Shown here: one piece after another, positions 4,956-7,750 of the stretch
Layout of the letters: every line of letters starts with the position of its first letter
Position numbering within the stretch: the stretch's first letter is position 1
DNA from: Pseudomonadota bacterium
GTDB taxonomy: Bacteria; Pseudomonadota; Gammaproteobacteria; Burkholderiales; Eutrophovitaceae
Length of the DNA: 7,750 bases
NCBI GenBank assembly: GCA_002704665.1
Contig: PAHB01000055.1
Span: 1-7,750, forward strand
Direction: 5' to 3'
Made by a program: the position numbers and the translations under genes
The notes under the pieces: generated by a model
Databases searched by the model: none
The model's input: the letters and a program-made list of their open reading frames with translations, nothing else
Told to the model about the DNA's origin: nothing

Positions 4956-6284
4956 ATGAATAAAAAAATATCCAACGATTGGGTTAAAAGGAGTCGAAAA
5001 GCCGTGTGGCATCCCTATACCCAGATGAAACATCACGAAAACTTTCCGATGATTGCTCTAGAAAAGGCAAAGGGGTGTTGGCTCTATGATTACGACGGCC
5101 ATCGGTATTTTGACGCGATTAGTTCTTGGTGGGTAAATCTATTTGGCCACTCGAATACAAAAATTAACGCAGCATTGACCAAGCAACTTAATACCCTAGA
5201 GCACGCTATGCTGGCGGGTTTTACTCATCGACCTGTAGTTGAATTGTCAGAGCGGTTGGCGCGATTAACGCAAAATAATCTAGGACATGTTTTTTATGGT
5301 TCGGATGGAGCATCTGCTGTAGAAATTGCGTTGAAAATGAGTTTTCACTTTTGGGTTAATAGCGGCCAAAAAAAGAAAAACGAGTTTGTGTGTTTGAGGA
5401 ACAGTTATCACGGTGAGACTTTAGGAGCGCTTTCTGTTTCTGATATCTCGCTATATAAAGACGTTTACGGAAACCTGTTGAACCAAGTAAATGTGGTGGA
5501 CGGTCCTGACTCAAGACATAAAAATGTTGAGGAAAAGACGGTAGACTATTGTCTTGAGAAACTGGAGCAAATTTTGCAATTAAAAAATGACCGCTTGGCC
5601 GCCGTCATTTTGGAGCCTCTTGTACAAGGTGCAGCCGGTATGGTTATGTATGATGCTGCCTATGTTAATGGGGCTCGAAGGCTATGTGACAAATATGGTG
5701 TGCATTTGATTGCTGATGAAATCGCAGTTGGCTTTGGAAGAACAGGAACAATGTTTGCCTGTGAGCAGGCTAATGTGTGGCCTGACTTTTTGGTTTTATC
5801 TAAAGGTATTTCTGGTGGTTACCTTCCCCTCTCTTTGGTTATGACCACGGAAGATATTTATCAGGCATTTTATTCAAATGATATTGCCAAAGGTTTCTTG
5901 CATTCACATACTTACACAGCGAATCCATTGGCGTGTACGGCTGCCTTGACAGTGCTTGATATCTTCGAGAGTGAAAGGATTTTGTCGGCTAACAGGATTC
6001 TGTCACTAAAAATAAAAAAAGAGTTGCAGTGGGTAGCGTCGGATTGTCGATTTGCAGATTTTAGAAACCTTGGGATGATGTTTGCCTTTGAAGTTCAAGG
6101 TGGAAACTTGGGAATTCATTTTCCAAGAAAAGTTTTTCGGGAGGCGGCAAAACATGAATTATTATTGAGACCAATAGGTCAGACAATATATGTTGTTCCT
6201 CCTTACACCACCTCTGATGAAGAAATTGTTCATTTGTCGGAATCTTTGAAAAAAACGCTAAATAAAGTGCTCGGATCAAAATGA
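4956..6284 (+). CDS. bioA: adenosylmethionine-8-amino-7-oxononanoate aminotransferase BioA
   Basis: A PLP-dependent class III aminotransferase that converts KAPA to DAPA, with S-adenosylmethionine as the usual amino donor. In 442 residues, WHPYTQM (Y21) near the N-terminus and SSWWVNLFGHS form the substrate pocket. YGSDGASAVE (114-123) binds the cofactor phosphate and SYHGET (150-155) contributes the ring-stacking Tyr. D254 (LIADE) contacts the pyridine nitrogen, K283 (LSKGISGGYLP) is the Schiff-base lysine, and R405 (LLLRPIG) corresponds to the substrate-binding Arg of E. coli. All key residues are present and the length is near normal. The start agrees with the family, but there is no clear ribosome site (AAGCAGATAA precedes the ATG). 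It is the first gene of bioA-bioF-bioD; its stop overlaps the bioF start in ATGA. Confidence 0.97.
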   Translation: MNKKISNDWVKRSRKAVWHPYTQMKHHENFPMIALEKAKGCWLYDYDGHRYFDAISSWWVNLFGHSNTKINAALTKQLNTLEHAMLAGFTHRPVVELSERLARLTQNNLGHVFYGSDGASAVEIALKMSFHFWVNSGQKKKNEFVCLRNSYHGETLGALSVSDISLYKDVYGNLLNQVNVVDGPDSRHKNVEEKTVDYCLEKLEQILQLKNDRLAAVILEPLVQGAAGMVMYDAAYVNGARRLCDKYGVHLIADEIAVGFGRTGTMFACEQANVWPDFLVLSKGISGGYLPLSLVMTTEDIYQAFYSNDIAKGFLHSHTYTANPLACTAALTVLDIFESERILSANRILSLKIKKELQWVASDCRFADFRNLGMMFAFEVQGGNLGIHFPRKVFREAAKHELLLRPIGQTIYVVPPYTTSDEEIVHLSESLKKTLNKVLGSK

Positions 6285-7498
6285 GTCGACGTTACACAGA
6301 ACTTTTCAATGAGTTAATCAAAAACCAAGAAAAAAAACGGCTTAGACGCGTTCGAAAATTAATTGATGGCCCGACCTCTGTGGAAACTGTGGTTGATGGC
6401 AAACCAACCCTAGCCTTCTGCAGTAATGATTACTTGGGTTTCGCTAATCACCCAGCATTAAAAGAGAGTCTGATAGACGGAATAAAAAAATGCGGTGCTG
6501 GAAGCGGTGCATCCCATTTGATAAGTGGTCACAATGTTACACATAATAATTTTGAGAATAAATTTGCTCATATTTTTCGGAATATTGTCGGAGAATGTCA
6601 GTCCCTACTTTTCAGTACGGGTTATATGGCGAATTTGGCTGTGATTACAAGCCTGACATCGTCTTTTTCTGAAAATCAGAAAATAACCATTTTTTCTGAA
6701 GAGTTAAACCATGCTTCTTTGATAGATGGAATTCGGTTGGCCAAGCAGCAAAATAACGTAAAGGTTGTAATTTATAAACATAAAAACTTAGAAGTTTTGG
6801 AAAGTTTAATTCTGCAGGACGAATCTAAATTTCGATTGATTGTAACCGACGGGGTATTCAGCATGGACGGGGATCTTGCGCCGATTCCTGAACTTGTTTG
6901 TCTCGCAAAGAAACATGACATTTTAGTTTTGGTAGATGATGCCCATGGGTTTGGCGTTTTAGGAGAGCAGGGGTGCGGAATTCTTGATTATTATAATTTT
7001 GAATCGGGTGACGCGTTAAGTGAACGCTTGATTTATTTAGGGACGCTAGGAAAAGCCGCTGGTGTTAGCGGTGCGTTCGTTGTGGCATCGCCGAGCATAA
7101 TCGAGTGGATAATTCAACAAGGGCGAAGTTATATTTACACAACAGCGGCCCCACCATTTATCGCTTATGCTTTAACAGAAAATTTGGATCTCATTCTAGC
7201 GAATGAGCGAAGGTTTAAACTGAAAAAAAATATTAGATATTTCAAACGACTAATGAGACCATCTAACTGGGATTTGTTGCCCTCTGATACGGCCATACAA
7301 CCTTTAATTTTGGGAGATAATGATACCGCGTTGATGGTCGATGAGTTTCTTCTTTCAAAAGGAATATGGGTGCCTGCTATTCGTCCGCCTACTGTTCCTG
7401 AGGGTGCATCGCGTTTGAGAGTTACGCTATCCGCGGCGCATTCGTTTGAACATATTAACCGCTTGGTGAGCGCACTAAATGAGTTTACAAAACGCTAG
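6281..7498 (+). CDS. bioF: 8-amino-7-oxononanoate synthase BioF
   Basis: A PLP-dependent alpha-oxoamine synthase that condenses L-alanine with pimeloyl-ACP or -CoA, releasing CO2, to form KAPA. In 405 residues, FCSNDYLGFANHP (47-59) and GAGSGASHLISGH (72-84) are family signatures. H144 (ELNHASLIDG) stacks on the cofactor, DGVFSMDGDLAP lies at 190-201, and D219/H222 sit in VDDAHGFGVLG. K258 in GTLGKAAGVSGA forms the Schiff base. The protein is somewhat longer than the ~384 residues of E. coli. The ATG overlaps the bioA stop by 4 bp (ATGA), so translation is probably coupled, and the last 20 bp overlap bioD. I see no damage. Confidence 0.96.
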   Translation: MSRRYTELFNELIKNQEKKRLRRVRKLIDGPTSVETVVDGKPTLAFCSNDYLGFANHPALKESLIDGIKKCGAGSGASHLISGHNVTHNNFENKFAHIFRNIVGECQSLLFSTGYMANLAVITSLTSSFSENQKITIFSEELNHASLIDGIRLAKQQNNVKVVIYKHKNLEVLESLILQDESKFRLIVTDGVFSMDGDLAPIPELVCLAKKHDILVLVDDAHGFGVLGEQGCGILDYYNFESGDALSERLIYLGTLGKAAGVSGAFVVASPSIIEWIIQQGRSYIYTTAAPPFIAYALTENLDLILANERRFKLKKNIRYFKRLMRPSNWDLLPSDTAIQPLILGDNDTALMVDEFLLSKGIWVPAIRPPTVPEGASRLRVTLSAAHSFEHINRLVSALNEFTKR

Positions 7499-7750
7499 GG
7501 GCTTTTTTATAACTGGAACAGACACTGAAGTTGGTAAGACTTTGGTTGCCGCCTTGACGATGCACAAACTAAAAAAAATATTCAATAAAGTTTATGGCTA
7601 TAAACCCGTAGTTGCGGGTATTTCAATGATAAATGGAGAGGCTCAGAATGAGGATGTAGTGGTGTTGCAGAGAATGGGATCGACTTTCCTCGCTAGTGAC
7701 CAGATTTGCCCCTATCAGTTGCAAAAGCCGATTGCCCCACATCTTGCGGC
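7479..7750 (+). CDS. bioD: dethiobiotin synthetase BioD (3' end outside window)
   Basis: The N-terminal 90 residues of an ATP-dependent carboxylase that closes the ureido ring of DAPA with CO2 to give dethiobiotin. GFFITGTDTEVGKT contains the P-loop (GTDTEVGKT, 13-21, K20), and YGYKPVVAG (39-47, K42) is the substrate-side Lys motif of the family. The NEDVVVLQRMGS and CPYQLQKPIAPHLA stretches align with E. coli BioD (NSDALALQR; NPYTFAEPTSPH). The ATG at 7479 lies inside bioF in another frame, overlapping by 20 bp, with GGTGAG 8-9 nt upstream as a possible ribosome site. The gene runs off the right edge. It directly follows bioF, with no bioC or bioH between them. Confidence 0.95.
   Translation, partial: MSLQNARGFFITGTDTEVGKTLVAALTMHKLKKIFNKVYGYKPVVAGISMINGEAQNEDVVVLQRMGSTFLASDQICPYQLQKPIAPHLA

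Noticed and set aside
1..7750. CRISPR array, rRNA, riboswitch, insertion sequence
   Set aside because: No regularly spaced repeats, no rRNA-like segments, no transposase and no recognisable riboswitch core were seen on either strand.

Overview
The window looks like a chromosomal segment of an AT-leaning gammaproteobacterium. The evidence is a biotin locus with enterobacterial-type BioB/BioA/BioF/BioD sequences and a left-edge gene whose C-terminal helical domain I associate with MerR-like regulators of that class. I cannot assign a genus from sequence alone.

Left edge (1-431): the 3' end of a probable regulator reads into the window from the left. A small, unrecognised, oppositely oriented gene (438-623) converges on it with a 6-bp gap. 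This small gene has a good Shine-Dalgarno site, a plausible sigma70 promoter, and a perfect 8-bp inverted repeat sitting on the promoter -35 element.

Accessory stretch (about 640-2850): this holds a full-length P4-type tyrosine recombinase gene (start best placed at 804), a SprT-like zinc metallopeptidase gene, and, on the other strand, a 58-codon DUF4177-like gene. The recombinase has lost several catalytic residues (Y-x-x-K instead of H-x-x-R, and Thr instead of the third His) but keeps an open frame. The stretch reads as the remnant of an integrated element. I found no tRNA gene and no convincing att repeats.

Metabolic half (2949-7750): a monocistronic DapA-superfamily gene, closest by signature to L-2-keto-3-deoxyarabonate dehydratase, converges on bioB with an 11-bp gap. 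bioB (minus strand) diverges from bioA-bioF-bioD (plus strand; bioD is cut by the window edge). BioF makes 7-keto-8-aminopelargonate (KAPA) from pimeloyl-thioester and alanine, BioA transaminates it to diaminopelargonate (DAPA), BioD closes the ureido ring, and BioB inserts sulfur to give biotin. The bioA-bioF-bioD genes overlap by 4 and 20 bp, which indicates tight translational coupling. The 65-bp divergent intergenic region carries a perfect TATAAT for bioB, a candidate bioA promoter and a 6-5-6 inverted repeat placed where a repressor could control both. It does not resemble the classical BirA operator.

Nothing in the window clearly constitutes a new multigene system. The most notable points are the non-canonical biotin control region, the catalytically degraded integrase and the autonomous-looking 61-aa gene.
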